From contig NZ_FUYZ01000001.1 in assembly GCF_900167905.1 (NCBI RefSeq), positions 609,001-673,000 on the forward strand: DNA of 64,000 bases, given 5' to 3'. Of this stretch, positions 51,438-60,561 are shown one piece after another. Position 1 is the first letter of the stretch. Every line of letters starts with the position of its first letter. The DNA is from Soonwooa buanensis (lineage in GTDB: Bacteria > Bacteroidota > Bacteroidia > Flavobacteriales > Weeksellaceae). Both the position numbers and the translations under genes were made by a program. Under the pieces are notes generated by a model. That model saw nothing but the letters and a program-made list of their open reading frames with translations, ran no database searches and was not told the DNA's origin.

Positions 51438-52445
51438 ATGGATTTTTATTTAGATAATTATTGGTACGTTCTACTTTTCCTTTTACTTCCCGTGATTGGA
51501 TTATTGCTGTTTAGTTTTCTTAAATGGAAAAAAAAGAAACGCGAACTTTTTGCAGAAGCTCAATTCCGAGATCAATTATTTGCTAAAACAAGTAGATTTT
51601 CGAAGCTATTTCCAGGTTTATTTTTCTTGGCGATTTTGTTTCTAATTTTTGCAATGATTGACCTTTTAGGAGGAAAACAAGAAATAAAAACGCAGCAAAA
51701 AATGAACAATGTTATATTCTTGCTCGACGTTTCTAACTCGATGAATGCGCAAGACATCCAACCAAGTCGTCTACAACAAGCCAAAGATATTATCATTAAT
51801 AGTTTTCCGAAAATGAATAATGACCGCGTTGGGATTATTGTTTTTGCGGGTGAAGCTAACTCGATTATGCCTTTAACAACCGATTATAACGCGGCTGAAT
51901 CTTACATTACGGGCATCGAAACCAGCGTTGTACAAACCCAAGGCACCGACTTTTTGAAGGCGATGCAAATGGCTGTTAAAAAATTTAAATCCATACCAAA
52001 AGGTGCGAGAAAAGTTGTGATGATTAGCGATGGCGAAAACAATGAAGAAAATGAATCTGCCGCCATAAAACTGGCTAACCAAGAAGGCATTAGCGTTTCG
52101 ACAATTGGTATTGGCGGCGAACAAGGTGCGCCGGTTCCGGAATATTACTACGGACAATTGATGGGTTACAAAACCAGTATGTCGGGTGAAACGGTCATGA
52201 CCAAGTTGGAAACAAAAGCTTTAAAAAACCTTGCATCTAGTACAGATGGAAGTTACATCGATGGCAACGACTTAGATGCTGCGGTTGCAAAACTTTCTGA
52301 TGTTTTGAAAAAGTCAACAAATTCTAACACTTCATATATCAGTTCTCAATCTGCGGAACACTATTATCAATACTTTTTAGGCGTTTCGATTGCGCTGTTT
52401 TTACTCATTTATTTATTTAATCCAAAGCGAGATTTAAATATTTAA
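51438..52445 (+). CDS. batB: VWA membrane protein BatB
   Basis: A 335-residue paralogue of BatA: two N-terminal membrane helices (about 10-28 and 55-72), VWA domain with MIDAS DVSNSMNAQD and SDGENNEENES, and a C-terminal membrane helix (about 310-328). The pair BatA/BatB is the core of the cluster. A terminator-like hairpin and a -7 element separate it from batC, so the end of the cluster can be regulated apart. Confidence 0.9.
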   Translation: MDFYLDNYWYVLLFLLLPVIGLLLFSFLKWKKKKRELFAEAQFRDQLFAKTSRFSKLFPGLFFLAILFLIFAMIDLLGGKQEIKTQQKMNNVIFLLDVSNSMNAQDIQPSRLQQAKDIIINSFPKMNNDRVGIIVFAGEANSIMPLTTDYNAAESYITGIETSVVQTQGTDFLKAMQMAVKKFKSIPKGARKVVMISDGENNEENESAAIKLANQEGISVSTIGIGGEQGAPVPEYYYGQLMGYKTSMSGETVMTKLETKALKNLASSTDGSYIDGNDLDAAVAKLSDVLKKSTNSNTSYISSQSAEHYYQYFLGVSIALFLLIYLFNPKRDLNI

Positions 52446-52528
52446 AACGGTATTTCGCCTCTTAGCTAGAACAAGTCTAAATAGCAAACTAACAATTCTC
52501 CCAAAATATACTATTTATAGGGATATTT

Positions 52529-52560
52529 AACCCATTTTAACGTTTTAAGAATGGGTTTTT
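52529..52560 (+). terminator. terminator between batB and batC
   Basis: AACCCATT/AATGGGTT stem, 13-base AT loop, then a T-rich tail. It lies in the 142-base batB-batC gap; the long loop makes it weaker than others here. Confidence 0.65.
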
Positions 52561-52574
52561 AACAATTAAAGAAA

Positions 52575-52582
52575 TAATTTTG
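52575..52582 (+). promoter_or_regulatory. -7 element of batC-batD
   Basis: TAATTTTG, only five bases before ATG 52588. If used, the transcript starts at or within a few bases of the start codon (52588 or 52594), so the mRNA would be leaderless or nearly so. Confidence 0.5.
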
Positions 52583-52587
52583 CAGGT

Positions 52588-53340
52588 ATGAATATGAAGT
52601 TGATTCTCAGTCTTTTGTTTTTTATAATTCTTGGCCAATTTGTTATGGCTCAGGAAGGTTACAAAACACTTGTATATGAAGGCAATAGACAATTCGACAA
52701 AAAAAACTATGATGCTTCTTCTTCCAAATTCTTGGAGGCCGCTAAACTAGACGACAAAAACTTCGACGCACATTACAACCTTGGTAATGCTTTGTACAAA
52801 AAGAAAATGTATGAAGAAGCTAAAGCTGAGTTTCAAAAAGCGGAACAGAATGCAAAAAATAAAAATGATAAAGCTGCAGCACAATACAATCTTGGCAATG
52901 CAATGATGCAAACCGAGAAGATGGAACAAGCTGCAGAAATGTATAAAAAAGCTTTAAAAAATGATCCTTACAACGAAAGCATTCGTAAAAATTATGAGAT
53001 TGCAAAGCTGAAGGAAAAAGAAAAAGACAAGAAAAAAGATCAAAACCAAGATAATAAAGGCGGCGATCAGCAAGATCAAAAACAACAAGGCGGACAAGAT
53101 AACAAAGGTGACCAAAAAGGCAACCAGCCAAATGGATCATCCAAGGATCAACAAGAAAAAGGTGAAGGCGCAGGTGACAAACAATCTACGCAAGAACCAA
53201 AAGAAAGCGGAAACAAAATTCCGAAAGATATAGAAAACGCTATTTTAAATAAAGTACAGGACAGAGAGAAAGAAACTGCACGACGAATCCTTAACAAGGA
53301 TGCAAACTCTATCCCACAGTCCAACGAGAAAGATTGGTAA
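52588..53340 (+). CDS. batC: TPR protein BatC
   Basis: A 250-residue exported protein: signal peptide (about 1-21, cleavage near VMAQ), three TPR units (about 25-130; AHYNLGNALYKKKMYEEAKA, AQYNLGNAMMQTEKMEQAAE), and a low-complexity Lys/Gln/Gly/Asp tail (about 145-210). BatC binds its VWA partners in the periplasm by inference. Start ATG 52588; ATG 52594 is an alternative. Its TAA overlaps the batD ATG by one base. Confidence 0.88.
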   Translation: MNMKLILSLLFFIILGQFVMAQEGYKTLVYEGNRQFDKKNYDASSSKFLEAAKLDDKNFDAHYNLGNALYKKKMYEEAKAEFQKAEQNAKNKNDKAAAQYNLGNAMMQTEKMEQAAEMYKKALKNDPYNESIRKNYEIAKLKEKEKDKKKDQNQDNKGGDQQDQKQQGGQDNKGDQKGNQPNGSSKDQQEKGEGAGDKQSTQEPKESGNKIPKDIENAILNKVQDREKETARRILNKDANSIPQSNEKDW

Positions 53341-55109
53341 TGAAGCACATTTGGTTTTCGTTTATTTTAAGTATTTTCTCGACCATAACAAGTTATGGTC
53401 AAGTCTATATTTCGTCCGAAACCAATGTTAAAGAAACCACGACCAATGATATTATCAGCCTCACGATTGCGGTAGAAATAAGTGGTGAAGACCAAGTACA
53501 GGAATCGCCAATCAAACTTCCGGACTTCCAAAGATTCGATGTTTTAGATTACAATTCTGAACAAAATACAATTATTGATCCTGTAAGAAAAGTTAGGGTT
53601 AACCAAATGGTTTATCAATTTTTATTACAACCAAAACAATCTGGTTCTATTAAAATTGGTTCGGCTCTGGTGAAAGTCAACGGCAAAATGTACAAATCTG
53701 AGCCATTTGATATTTTGGTAAGAGACGTTTCTAAACGTATACCAGACAACACACGTAATCTTGCTAGTCAAAATAATCAAACTTACCTTAATGTAAAACT
53801 TGACGATCACGAGGTCTATAAAAATCAACCTGTTGTTGCAACTTTGTCAGTAATTACTCGCGACGTCGATAATTTTAGAAAAGTTAAAAATATACAAACG
53901 CCGAAGAGCGGTAATATCCTTGTGCAACCAATCAGCTTAACACGTTCTGATATTGAACAAGATTCAAAATCTGGTCTGTTATCGCAAATTGTCGGTATAT
54001 ATATTATTTTTCCAAAAGAAGCTGGACCTGTAGAAGTGCCTGCTTTTACGGCAGAGATTGTGGATCATGGCGCTACAAGACTTGCATCCAACAGAACCAA
54101 TATCTCTGTTAAACATTTACCAGCCGGCGCTCCAGAAGATTTCAACAATTTTGTTGGTAATTTCAGTATCGATATGACAAATGTCGAAAGCCTACCTCAA
54201 CCAATAGAGATTAACAAACCTCTTGATATTGTTGTAAAACTTATCGGTCGTGGAAATCTATCGGCGCATAATATGCCGAAAATTATTCCGACGGAAGACT
54301 ATGATGTTTTCCCTCCAAAGTTGGTGAAAAATCTAAAAGTTGAGAAAGAAGGCATCGTTGGCGACATCGAAGCGCATTATGTTATCGTTCCTAAAAAAGC
54401 TGGAAACATTGCCATTAAAACCGAGAAAATGGCTTTCTTTAATCCTGAGAAAAAGCTTTATAAAGATCTTGGCGAAAAGTCAATTGTACTTCGTGCAATG
54501 ACATCTTTAGAAATAGAAAATGCTAAATCGACGATGCAAAAAGTTAACGAATATACCAACACTGTTTTGGATAAAGTTAACACGCCAGTTTTACAAACAG
54601 AGACATTAAAACTATCCGAAAATAAAGGCATGAACTGGCAAGTTATTTTCGGAAATTTAGCCTTAATAGGCGCAATGGGAATGGTGATCTATTTGGTGAG
54701 AAATCGTTATCAAAAGAAAAAATTAGCAAGTATTATTAAAGAAGAGCAACTGAAATCGCGACCAAAGATTACAACAATCGAAGAGACTGAAGCTTTATTA
54801 AGAAGTAAATCTTCTCTTAACTTGACAAGCCATTTTAATTATCTTGAAAATCTATTAATTCAAAAAAAATATTCAGAATTTTTTACTGAGTTTGCAAATC
54901 TAGAAGCAGAAGTTGATGTTAAATCAAATCATAAATTTGGACATCCATACGCTCATCATTTAAAACAGACAAATGAAAATTTATACCAAAAATATACTTT
55001 AATAAAAGACTCTCTTAACACTGAGAAGTATTCGCCAATCATTAATGGAGAAAAATTAGATTATATTTTGATACAAAGTAAAGAGGTTTTTTCAGCAATT
55101 GAAAATTAA
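53340..55109 (+). CDS. batD: BatD, oxygen-tolerance-type membrane protein
   Basis: A 589-residue protein with a signal peptide (ends near TSYG), a long beta-sandwich extracytoplasmic part (about 25-425; SSETNVKETTTNDIISLTIA, VYKNQPVVATLSVITRDVD), a membrane helix (about 438-458) and a helical cytoplasmic C terminus. The frame opens at TTG 53334, but ATG 53340, overlapping the batC stop as TAATG, is the natural start through translational coupling. This is the last Bat gene of the cluster. Confidence 0.88.
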   Translation: MKHIWFSFILSIFSTITSYGQVYISSETNVKETTTNDIISLTIAVEISGEDQVQESPIKLPDFQRFDVLDYNSEQNTIIDPVRKVRVNQMVYQFLLQPKQSGSIKIGSALVKVNGKMYKSEPFDILVRDVSKRIPDNTRNLASQNNQTYLNVKLDDHEVYKNQPVVATLSVITRDVDNFRKVKNIQTPKSGNILVQPISLTRSDIEQDSKSGLLSQIVGIYIIFPKEAGPVEVPAFTAEIVDHGATRLASNRTNISVKHLPAGAPEDFNNFVGNFSIDMTNVESLPQPIEINKPLDIVVKLIGRGNLSAHNMPKIIPTEDYDVFPPKLVKNLKVEKEGIVGDIEAHYVIVPKKAGNIAIKTEKMAFFNPEKKLYKDLGEKSIVLRAMTSLEIENAKSTMQKVNEYTNTVLDKVNTPVLQTETLKLSENKGMNWQVIFGNLALIGAMGMVIYLVRNRYQKKKLASIIKEEQLKSRPKITTIEETEALLRSKSSLNLTSHFNYLENLLIQKKYSEFFTEFANLEAEVDVKSNHKFGHPYAHHLKQTNENLYQKYTLIKDSLNTEKYSPIINGEKLDYILIQSKEVFSAIEN

Positions 55110-55123
55110 ACAAAAATATTTCA

Positions 55124-55131
55124 TAATTTTG
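55124..55131 (+). promoter_or_regulatory. -7 element of marC
   Basis: TAATTTTG, 23 bases before the GTG start at 55155, in the 45-base gap after batD. It suggests marC has a promoter of its own. Confidence 0.5.
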
Positions 55132-55154
55132 CGAAAAATTAAATTTATACATCT

Positions 55155-55757
55155 GTGAATTTTTTTGAACATATCTCTTGGAAAGAAACCTTTACGTGTT
55201 TCATGGTTTTGTTTGCGGTTATCGACATCATCGGTTCGGTGCCAATTATCGTTTCGTTACGTCAAAAGTTTGGTAAGATAGAAGCCGAAAAAGCTTCTAT
55301 TGTTGCGGGACTTATCATGATTGCGTTTTTGTTTATCGGAAAAGAGATTCTAAGATTTATTGGCGTTGACCTCAACTCATTTGCGATTGCTGGTGCTTTT
55401 GTCATCTTTATTATCGCTCTTGAAATGATCTTGGGCATCGAAATCCAAAAATCGTCACAAGCTAACGCTGCATCGATTGTACCCATTGCTTTCCCGCTAG
55501 TTGCTGGTGCAGGTACATTAACGACGACTCTATCTCTGAAGGCCGAGTTCCACGAGATTAATATCATTTTAGGAATTATCCTTAACACGATTTTGGTATA
55601 CATCGTTTTGAGAATTGCACCTTGGATCGAAAAGAAAATGGGTGAAGGATCACTACAAATTTTACAAAAAGTTTTCGGAATTATCCTTTTAGCGATCTCT
55701 ATTAAATTATTTACTGCTAACTTTGCACAACTTATTCAGAATTACGTACATTTTTAA
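55155..55757 (+). CDS. MarC family integral membrane protein
   Basis: A 200-residue protein with six predicted membrane segments, covering the whole UPF0056/MarC family length. Typical pieces are FAVIDIIGSVPIIVSL near residues 20-35 and AFPLVAGAGTLTTTLSL near 112-128. The family was wrongly linked to multiple antibiotic resistance and has no proven function. The start is GTG (VNFFEHISWK). A small membrane gene follows after 11 bases. Confidence 0.9.
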   Translation: MNFFEHISWKETFTCFMVLFAVIDIIGSVPIIVSLRQKFGKIEAEKASIVAGLIMIAFLFIGKEILRFIGVDLNSFAIAGAFVIFIIALEMILGIEIQKSSQANAASIVPIAFPLVAGAGTLTTTLSLKAEFHEINIILGIILNTILVYIVLRIAPWIEKKMGEGSLQILQKVFGIILLAISIKLFTANFAQLIQNYVHF

Positions 55758-55768
55758 AAAATAATATT

Positions 55769-55963
55769 ATGCAGCTGTTTTATAAAATATTCTTAGCCCT
55801 ATTTGTGATATTTATCGGTATTAACATCTACGGAATTAATTGGAGCGTTGGCGTTTTGGATGAAGAAAATTCTAAGTTTATTTTCTCCATTGCAGCTTCA
55901 CTTATTGGTATTATCGTGATCTACATCATGAGTACTTGGCAAAAAGTTGGTGTTAAAAAATAG
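55769..55963 (+). CDS. small two-helix membrane protein
   Basis: A 64-residue protein with two membrane segments (about 5-24 and 36-55) joined by a short loop with acidic residues. Directly downstream of marC, same strand; no family recognised. The gene ends before a bidirectional terminator. Confidence 0.72.
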   Translation: MQLFYKIFLALFVIFIGINIYGINWSVGVLDEENSKFIFSIAASLIGIIVIYIMSTWQKVGVKK

Positions 55964-55985
55964 TTTTTAAAATTAAACTTAAAAT

Positions 55986-56017
55986 AAAAAAAGCTTCTCA
56001 ATTGAGAAGCTTTTCTT
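55986..56017. terminator. bidirectional terminator between the small membrane gene and glnS
   Basis: A perfect 13-bp palindrome (AAAAGCTTCTCAA/TTGAGAAGCTTTT) with A/T runs on both sides. Confidence 0.9.
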
Positions 56018-56033
56018 GTATCTAATCCACAAA

Positions 56034-57707
56034 TTATTGCGGTTTATAACTGTCTTTAAGTGTCACCGTTCTGTTAAACACCAATTGTCCATCGGTAGAT
56101 GTTTTATCTTTAATAAAGTAACCTATTCTTTGGAACTGGAAATGATCTTCCGTTGTTGCATCTTTCAGACTTGGCTCTCCAAAACCATTTTGAATCTTCA
56201 AAGATTCTGGATTGATAAAGTTAAGGAAGTCAACATCTTTCTCCGCATCAGGTTGCTCAACCGTAAATAATCTATCGTAGATATTCACTTTTATTGGTAA
56301 CGCATGTTTTGCAGAAACCCAATGTAAAGTACCTTTTACTTTTCTTTGACTCGCTTCGGTTCCACTTCCAGAACGGCTATCTTCGTCGTAAGTTGCAAAG
56401 ATTGTTGTGATGTTGCCATCAGCATCTTTCTCCACACGATTAGCTTTGATGATGTAAGCAGCTTTCAGACGAACTTCGTTACCAAGACTCAATCTAAAGA
56501 ATTTCTTCGGTGCTTCTTCCATAAAGTCTTCACGCTCGATGTAGATTTCTCTTGAGAAAGGCACTTGACGTGTACCTGCGTTTTCGTCTTCAGGATTATT
56601 TTCAGTTTCTAAAAACTCTTCTTTATCTTCAGGATAATTTTCGATCACCAATTTAACAGGATCCACAACCGCCATAACACGCGTTGCTACTTTGTTAAGA
56701 TCTTCTCTAACGAAAAACTCTAACAACTGAATTTCGATTAAGTTTTCACGTTTTGCAACACCTACTCTATCGATAAAGTTACGGATTGCGTTAGCGGTAT
56801 AACCTTTTCTACGAAGTCCAGAAATAGTCGGCATTCTCGGATCGTCCCAACCTGTTGTAACGCCTTCTGCTACCAATCTTTGTAATTTACGTTTTGACGT
56901 AATCATATATGACACATTCATACGTGCAAACTCGCGTTGTTTTGGTGCAACTTTAGAATTATCATATACTTGATCCAAATACCATTCATAAAGTGGACGG
57001 TGATTTTCAAATTCTAAAGAACATAACGAGTGTGAAACTTGTTCTAAATAATCGCTTTCGCCATGTGCCCAATCGTACATTGGATAGATCTTCCAAGCAT
57101 CTCCAGTACGGTGATGCGCACGTTTTAGTATACGATACATAACAGGATCACGCATGTTCATGTTAGGAGAATTCATATCGATTTTTGCACGAAGACTCAT
57201 CGCTCCTTCCTCGAATTCGCCATTCTTCATACGCTCGAAAAGATCAAGACTTTCTTCAACTGGACGATTGCGATAAGGCGATTCTACACCATCTTCGAAA
57301 GGCGTTTTTCTTTGCGCCGTAATATCTTCTGATGGTTGCTCATCGACATAAGCTTTCCCTTCTTTAATCAAAGTTACAGCCCAATCATACAATTGCTGGA
57401 AGTAGTCAGAAGCATAACGCTCTTCTGCCCAGTTAAAGCCAAGCCACTTCACATCTTCTCTGATAGAATCTACGAATTCTTGCTCTTCTTTCTCTGGGTT
57501 AGTGTCATCAAATCTTAAATTAACTGGTGCGCCATAACGCAATCCAAGACCAAAATTGATACAAATAGCTTTTGTATGACCAATATGAAGATAACCGTTA
57601 GGCTCAGGCGGAAAACGGAATCTCAACTTGTCCTTTCCCAAACCATTAGCCAAATCATCTTCAATAATTTGCTCTAAAAAGTTAAGTGATTTTTTTTCTT
57701 CTTCCAT
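56034..57707 (-). CDS. glnS: glutaminyl-tRNA synthetase
   Basis: A 557-residue class-I synthetase that charges tRNA-Gln directly. The HIGH motif is FPPEPNGYLHIGHTKAI (near residues 33-48), and the KMSKS equivalent is ITSKRKLQRLV. The acceptor-binding and two beta-barrel anticodon domains (about 340-555) are complete. Having GlnRS means that the Gln-tRNA-Gln in this organism does not need to come only from the amidotransferase route. Single gene with a -7 element. Confidence 0.96.
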   Translation of the reverse strand: MEEEKKSLNFLEQIIEDDLANGLGKDKLRFRFPPEPNGYLHIGHTKAICINFGLGLRYGAPVNLRFDDTNPEKEEQEFVDSIREDVKWLGFNWAEERYASDYFQQLYDWAVTLIKEGKAYVDEQPSEDITAQRKTPFEDGVESPYRNRPVEESLDLFERMKNGEFEEGAMSLRAKIDMNSPNMNMRDPVMYRILKRAHHRTGDAWKIYPMYDWAHGESDYLEQVSHSLCSLEFENHRPLYEWYLDQVYDNSKVAPKQREFARMNVSYMITSKRKLQRLVAEGVTTGWDDPRMPTISGLRRKGYTANAIRNFIDRVGVAKRENLIEIQLLEFFVREDLNKVATRVMAVVDPVKLVIENYPEDKEEFLETENNPEDENAGTRQVPFSREIYIEREDFMEEAPKKFFRLSLGNEVRLKAAYIIKANRVEKDADGNITTIFATYDEDSRSGSGTEASQRKVKGTLHWVSAKHALPIKVNIYDRLFTVEQPDAEKDVDFLNFINPESLKIQNGFGEPSLKDATTEDHFQFQRIGYFIKDKTSTDGQLVFNRTVTLKDSYKPQ

Positions 57708-57727
57708 AAAGTTGTATAATGAGACAG

Positions 57728-57735
57728 CAAATTTA
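57728..57735 (-). promoter_or_regulatory. -7 element of glnS
   Basis: TAAATTTG on the minus strand, 20 bases upstream of the glnS ATG. Confidence 0.55.
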
Positions 57736-57905
57736 AGACTTTTAGAGATAAAACTTGCTATATCGATACTTCGATTGTATTTAGAATCGCTTAAAGTCTA
57801 ATTCGTGATTTAATTTTAAATTAACATCTATTTAATAATAAGCATAATATATTAGGATAGATATTAATTTTATGTAAACTACTTAAAATTCAATTCAATT
57901 TTTAT

Positions 57906-57913
57906 TAATTTTG
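57906..57913 (+). promoter_or_regulatory. -7 element of the two-component operon
   Basis: TAATTTTG, 19 bases before the response-regulator ATG. No TTG partner at the usual distance. Confidence 0.5.
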
Positions 57914-57932
57914 AGAAACATAAAATCTAAAA

Positions 57933-58610
57933 ATGAATCGTAAAAAAATCCTTTTGGTTGATGATGAACAGGACATTCTTGAAATGTTATCATACAACTT
58001 AGAAAAAGAAGGTTACCAAGTCCACACCGCGTCCAATGGGCAGGAAGGCATCTCCAAAGCAAAAGAAATCATCCCAGATCTTATACTTCTAGACGTAATG
58101 ATGCCAGAAAAAGACGGCATCGAAACTTGTCAAGAAATGCGTCAAGTAAAAGAATTACAAAAAACTTTAATCGTTTTCTTATCAGCAAGAAGTGAAGAAT
58201 TTTCTCAACTTGCAGGTTACCAAGCTGGTGCCAACGATTATATTATTAAAGTTATTAAGCCAAAAGTTTTGGTATCAAAAGTGGCTGCGCTTCTTCAACT
58301 GGGTGCAAAAGCTAACGAAAATACCAATTACATCGAGCTTGGCGATTTAATCATCGATAAAGATAACTTTAAAGTAACGAAGGCAAACGAAGAGTTTTTA
58401 CTTCCAAAAAAAGAGTTTGACCTTTTATTTTTATTAGCTTCTAATACGGACAAAGTTTTTAAAAGAGAAGAAATTCTTGAGAAAGTTTGGGGTAACGACG
58501 TTATCGTGGGCGAACGTACAATTGATGTACACATCCGTCGTCTTCGTGAGAAATTAGGCATCAACAGCATACAAACTCTAAAAGGAATTGGATATAAATT
58601 GGTTGTGTAG
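57933..58610 (+). CDS. OmpR/PhoB-type response regulator
   Basis: A 225-residue regulator. The receiver domain (1-118) has the acidic pair D10-D11, phospho-acceptor Asp54 in LILLDVMMP, and Ser84 in the switch position. The conserved Lys is K106, but the next residue is Val instead of the usual Pro. The C-terminal winged-helix domain (about 130-222; LPKKEFDLLFLLA, ERTIDVHIRRLREKLG, TLKGIGYKLV) is complete. The adjacent sensor kinase gene is the likely partner; a terminator lies between them. A PhoB-like role in phosphate sensing is a guess. Confidence 0.88.
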   Translation: MNRKKILLVDDEQDILEMLSYNLEKEGYQVHTASNGQEGISKAKEIIPDLILLDVMMPEKDGIETCQEMRQVKELQKTLIVFLSARSEEFSQLAGYQAGANDYIIKVIKPKVLVSKVAALLQLGAKANENTNYIELGDLIIDKDNFKVTKANEEFLLPKKEFDLLFLLASNTDKVFKREEILEKVWGNDVIVGERTIDVHIRRLREKLGINSIQTLKGIGYKLVV

Positions 58611-58643
58611 ACAATTATTTTTATTAAAATGTAAATAAGCTCT

Positions 58644-58670
58644 AAGATTTTCTAACGAAAATCTTTTTTT
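58644..58670 (+). terminator. hairpin between regulator and kinase genes
   Basis: AAGATTTT/AAAATCTT stem with loop CTAACG and T7. It would uncouple part of the kinase expression from the regulator. Confidence 0.75.
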
Positions 58671-58683
58671 ATAAATTTATCTC

Positions 58684-59745
58684 ATGTATTCTACTCCAAA
58701 AAGGAACTTTAAACTAAACTGGGTTTCGGCTTTAGCATCATTCGTGCTAGTAGCTGTCATCGGCACAGTTATTTTTATTTTTCAAGCTAAAACCCACGAC
58801 CAATATTTCAAAACTAGAGATTTTAATATCTTCATTGTTTTCACCTTGACTTTGGTGATGATTCTTAATTATTACATCCTCGAGTTTTTATTTAATTATA
58901 ATAGTAAAAAACAAATTCGACGTATCAAAAAGATACTTCCAGACAACTTTATCCTCGATCATGAGCCCGATCTTAGTTTAAAAGAATTCGGAGAACGTGT
59001 AACTTTAATGAGCACGCAAAACGACTTCGAAATGGATATGATGAAGGAAATGGAAAACTTCCGAAAAGAATATGTCGGGAACGTTTCTCATGAATTAAAA
59101 ACGCCTTTATTCTCCATCCAAGGTTATGTGTCGACTTTGCTAGACGGCGGTGTAGAAGATCTTAATATCCGAGACAAATATCTGCAACGTATCGACAGTT
59201 CTGTAGAGCGACTTCTTAACATTGTTAAAGATTTGGATATGATTAACCGCTTCGAAGCTGGCCAAATTGAATTAAATCTCATCAGTTTTGACATCAACGA
59301 ATTGGTGGAAGAAGTATTCGATCTCCTTGATCTAGAAGCCAATAGACATCTTATGAAGCTCGAATTACAAAGCACTCAGAAAAAACTATTGGTACACGCT
59401 GATAAAAATAAAATTTCGCAAGTCTTTACGAATCTTGTCTCTAACGCTATTAAATATGCAAACCGAGAAGGCGCAAGAATTATTGTAACTACAAAAGAAG
59501 AAGCCAAATTTATCTCTATCACCGTGGAAGACAATGGCATGGGGATAAAACCAGAAAATCTTACAAGGATTTTTGAACGCTTCTATCGTGTTGAAGCCAG
59601 CCGAAATCGTAAAGATGGTGGATCTGGACTTGGACTAGCAATTGTCAAACACATCTTGGAAGCCCACCACCAGAACATTACTGTAGAAAGCGCTTACCTT
59701 AGTGGAACAAAATTTAAATTTAGATTAGAAAAATCTTCTTTGTAA
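58684..59745 (+). CDS. PhoR-like sensor histidine kinase
   Basis: A 353-residue membrane kinase. Two membrane segments (about 15-33 and 48-68) enclose a very short periplasmic loop, so it probably senses within the membrane or through a partner. HisKA with His136 in VSHELKTPL (about 130-195) is followed by the HATPase domain: N box NLVSNAIKYA, G1 VEDNGMGI, F box IFERFYRV, G2 GGSGLGLAIVK. No PAS domain is seen. Cognate regulator is the gene just upstream. Confidence 0.9.
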   Translation: MYSTPKRNFKLNWVSALASFVLVAVIGTVIFIFQAKTHDQYFKTRDFNIFIVFTLTLVMILNYYILEFLFNYNSKKQIRRIKKILPDNFILDHEPDLSLKEFGERVTLMSTQNDFEMDMMKEMENFRKEYVGNVSHELKTPLFSIQGYVSTLLDGGVEDLNIRDKYLQRIDSSVERLLNIVKDLDMINRFEAGQIELNLISFDINELVEEVFDLLDLEANRHLMKLELQSTQKKLLVHADKNKISQVFTNLVSNAIKYANREGARIIVTTKEEAKFISITVEDNGMGIKPENLTRIFERFYRVEASRNRKDGGSGLGLAIVKHILEAHHQNITVESAYLSGTKFKFRLEKSSL

Positions 59746-59874
59746 TATCAAAAAAAATATTAGTTTTAGAGCAGAAATATTTGCAAAAATTTGAAGGTTG
59801 AGAAGGGCTAAAATTTAATAAAATATTTTATTAAAAAAAGTATTTTTTTGGCTTTTATCCTTTCTCAATTGTCA

Positions 59875-59882
59875 TATATTTG
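59875..59882 (+). promoter_or_regulatory. -7 element of the pRiA4b ORF-3-like gene
   Basis: TATATTTG followed by GCAGC, 41 bases before the ATG at 59924. TTG at 59848-59850 is 24 bases upstream and could be the -33 element. Confidence 0.6.
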
Positions 59883-59923
59883 CAGCAAAATAAATGTAAA
59901 AGTAGATTTTAGAAGAGAAAAAA

Positions 59924-60505
59924 ATGGTTTACAAGATAAGAGTTATTTTAGATGCAAAAGAGAGCATCTTTAGAGACATCGAGATCAAGGACAAACAAAC
60001 TTTATGGAATTTGCACTTAGGGATCAAAAGTGCTTTCAGTCTTGCGGGGGAAGAACTTTCTAGCTTTTATTTTTCTGATGAAGAGTGGTCCGAAGGTAGA
60101 GCCGTACCATTGGAAGATATGAGCGACGAAGGCGATGGCGAGATTATGTCTGACGTGTATGTCAACGAAGGATTCACACAAAAAGGTGACAAGATGAGAT
60201 TCCAGTACGGATTCTTAGATCTTTGGGAATTTTTCTGTGAATTGATTGACGTTACCGAAGAAAAATCTGCCGTTAATTACCCAATTACTGTGTACAGATT
60301 CGGGAATGTTCCTTTAAAAGCACCTAGCAAAAATGGCGCTTCTGGAGGATCTTCAAAAAAATCTGCAATGCCTTTTATGGATGATGATTTTGGGTTCGAA
60401 GATGATTTCAAATCAGCTGACTTCGATGACGAAGACGAGTTCGGAGATGATGACGAGGAAGAAGAAGGATACAATGATGATGTCTTCGAAGATGACGAAG
60501 ATTAA
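59924..60505 (+). CDS. pRiA4b ORF-3-like (IS1096 TnpR-like) acidic protein
   Basis: A 193-residue protein. Residues 1-135 follow the PRiA4_ORF3 fold (VILDAKESIFRDIEIKDKQT, WNLHLGIKSAFSLAGEEL, FYFSDEEWSEG, FQYGFLDLWEFFCELID). The last 45 residues are almost entirely Asp/Glu/Phe. Despite the plasmid and transposon names, no mobile element surrounds it, and it is chromosomal in most Bacteroidota. Function unknown. Single gene with promoter and terminator. Confidence 0.85.
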   Translation: MVYKIRVILDAKESIFRDIEIKDKQTLWNLHLGIKSAFSLAGEELSSFYFSDEEWSEGRAVPLEDMSDEGDGEIMSDVYVNEGFTQKGDKMRFQYGFLDLWEFFCELIDVTEEKSAVNYPITVYRFGNVPLKAPSKNGASGGSSKKSAMPFMDDDFGFEDDFKSADFDDEDEFGDDDEEEEGYNDDVFEDDED

Positions 60506-60527
60506 TCAAAAATCGAAATGAATAATT

Positions 60528-60553
60528 AGCCTGATGTTGAGTCAGGCTTTTTT
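60528..60553 (+). terminator. intrinsic terminator of the pRiA4b ORF-3-like gene
   Basis: AGCCTGA/TCAGGCT stem, loop TGTTGAG, then T6. Confidence 0.88.
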
Positions 60554-60561
60554 ATTTTGTT

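Noticed and set aside
59924..60505. pRiA4b ORF-3/IS1096-TnpR similarity as a mobile element
   Set aside because: No transposase or inverted repeats flank it; the gene has ordinary host-type promoter and terminator.
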